From NCBI GenBank assembly GCA_937874445.1, contig CALNAL010000125.1, forward strand, positions 1 through 6,687: 6,687 bases of DNA, in the 5' to 3' direction. The first letter of the stretch is position 1; each line of letters begins with the position of its first letter. Below are positions 6,169 through 6,687 of this stretch, one piece after another. Under the pieces are notes generated by a model, which was given only the letters and a program-made list of their open reading frames with translations, did no database searches and had not been told where the DNA came from. Made by a program: the position numbers and the translations under genes. Source of the stretch: an uncultured Acetobacteraceae bacterium (lineage in GTDB: Bacteria > Pseudomonadota > Alphaproteobacteria > Acetobacterales > Acetobacteraceae).

Positions 6169-6687
6169 ATGCTGCACGATGACGCCTCTCTGCCCCCCGG
6201 TTCCGACACCCCCGTCGAAACCGGCTCCGCGGCGCCTCTGCCCGATGCCTCCGGGCGCACCCCCGTTTGTGCCATCGAGCGCGTCTCCGAGATCTCCGAG
6301 GAGGACCTCGCGGCCCTCTGCGAGGCCACCGACGCGGCGATCATCGAGGGCGGCGGGTTCGGCTGGCTCTCCCCGCCGGGCCGGCTGGTGCTGGAGGGCT
6401 ACTTCCGCGGCGTGCTGCTGGTGCCCGAGCGCGACCTCTACCTCGCCCGGCTCGACGGCGTGGTGGTGGGCTCGGCGCAGCTGGTGCGGATGCCGCGCAA
6501 CAACGAGGCCCAGGCGTTCTCGGCGACGCTGATGCACGCCTACCTCGCCCCCTACGCGCGCGGCCACGGGCTGGGGCGGATGCTGCTGAAGCGGGCGGAG
6601 GAGGGGGCCCGCGCGGTGGGCTTCCAGGTGCTCACCCTCGCCCTGCGCGAGCCCCAGACCGCCGCCATCGCGCTGTTCGACTCCCTG
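6169..6687 (+). CDS. GNAT-family N-acetyltransferase (3' end beyond window)
   Basis: An open frame runs 173 codons from the ATG at 6169 to the window edge with no stop, so the gene is partial. A polar, low-complexity N-terminus (about 1-32) precedes the fold. The region RDLYLARLDGVVVGSAQLVR (88-107 or so) fits the central beta strands. The acetyl-CoA pyrophosphate-binding motif A is ARGHGLGRMLLKRAEE (130-145, RGHGLG at 131-136). VLTLALREPQTAAIALFDSL (154-173) matches the strand and helix that follow and end in the typical GF(xxx) turn just outside the window. GNAT enzymes transfer an acetyl group from acetyl-CoA to an amine; the substrate here cannot be told. It follows hisH after 10 bases, so it is very likely in the same operon, as I recall for other Rhodospirillales between hisH and hisA. 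Confidence 0.9.
   Translation, partial: MLHDDASLPPGSDTPVETGSAAPLPDASGRTPVCAIERVSEISEEDLAALCEATDAAIIEGGGFGWLSPPGRLVLEGYFRGVLLVPERDLYLARLDGVVVGSAQLVRMPRNNEAQAFSATLMHAYLAPYARGHGLGRMLLKRAEEGARAVGFQVLTLALREPQTAAIALFDSL

Overview
This is a very GC-rich chromosomal window that reads as an alphaproteobacterium, most likely Rhodospirillales and possibly Acetobacteraceae. Three things point that way: the gene order hslU-hslV divergent from hisB, then a DUF2628 membrane protein, hisH and a GNAT acetyltransferase; an HslV with a short leader ahead of a His-Gly-Thr-Thr site; and intergenic repeats of a style I associate from memory with Acetobacteraceae genomes. The lineage call is an inference, since no database search was possible.

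Layout. Positions 1-45 are too short to assign. A complete kup potassium transporter gene runs rightward (46-1989). It converges on a leftward hslVU pair (hslV about 3585-4166, hslU 2209-3531) encoding the HslVU (ClpQY) ATP-dependent protease. The roughly 220-base gap between the two convergent 3' ends is almost entirely one nested palindrome (about 1988-2193) that can fold from either strand. It is probably a two-way transcription terminator or a repeat element serving as one.

Upstream of hslV is a divergent region of about 390 bases holding a plausible heat-shock (sigma-32/RpoH type) promoter for hslVU, two hairpins, and an AT-richer repeat-like patch ahead of hisB. A histidine biosynthesis operon then runs rightward: hisB (4556-5158), a small DUF2628 membrane protein (5155-5517), hisH (5514-6158) and a GNAT-family acetyltransferase (from 6169, cut by the window edge). 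The first three overlap by four bases at each junction (GTGA, then ATGA), and the fourth follows after 10 bases with a strong ribosome binding site. The whole set looks like one translationally coupled unit, probably continuing into hisA/hisF beyond the window.

How the genes work together. HisB makes imidazole-acetol phosphate, and HisH supplies ammonia to HisF in the same pathway. The DUF2628 and GNAT proteins are passengers of unknown role within that operon. HslV is the peptidase chamber and HslU its ATP-driven unfoldase. Kup has no evident functional link to either block. I see no phage, transposase, CRISPR, RNA gene or novel multi-gene system. The most noteworthy items are the palindromic intergenic element, the candidate heat-shock promoter, the repeat-like hairpin patch before hisB, and the two uncharacterised proteins embedded in the his operon.
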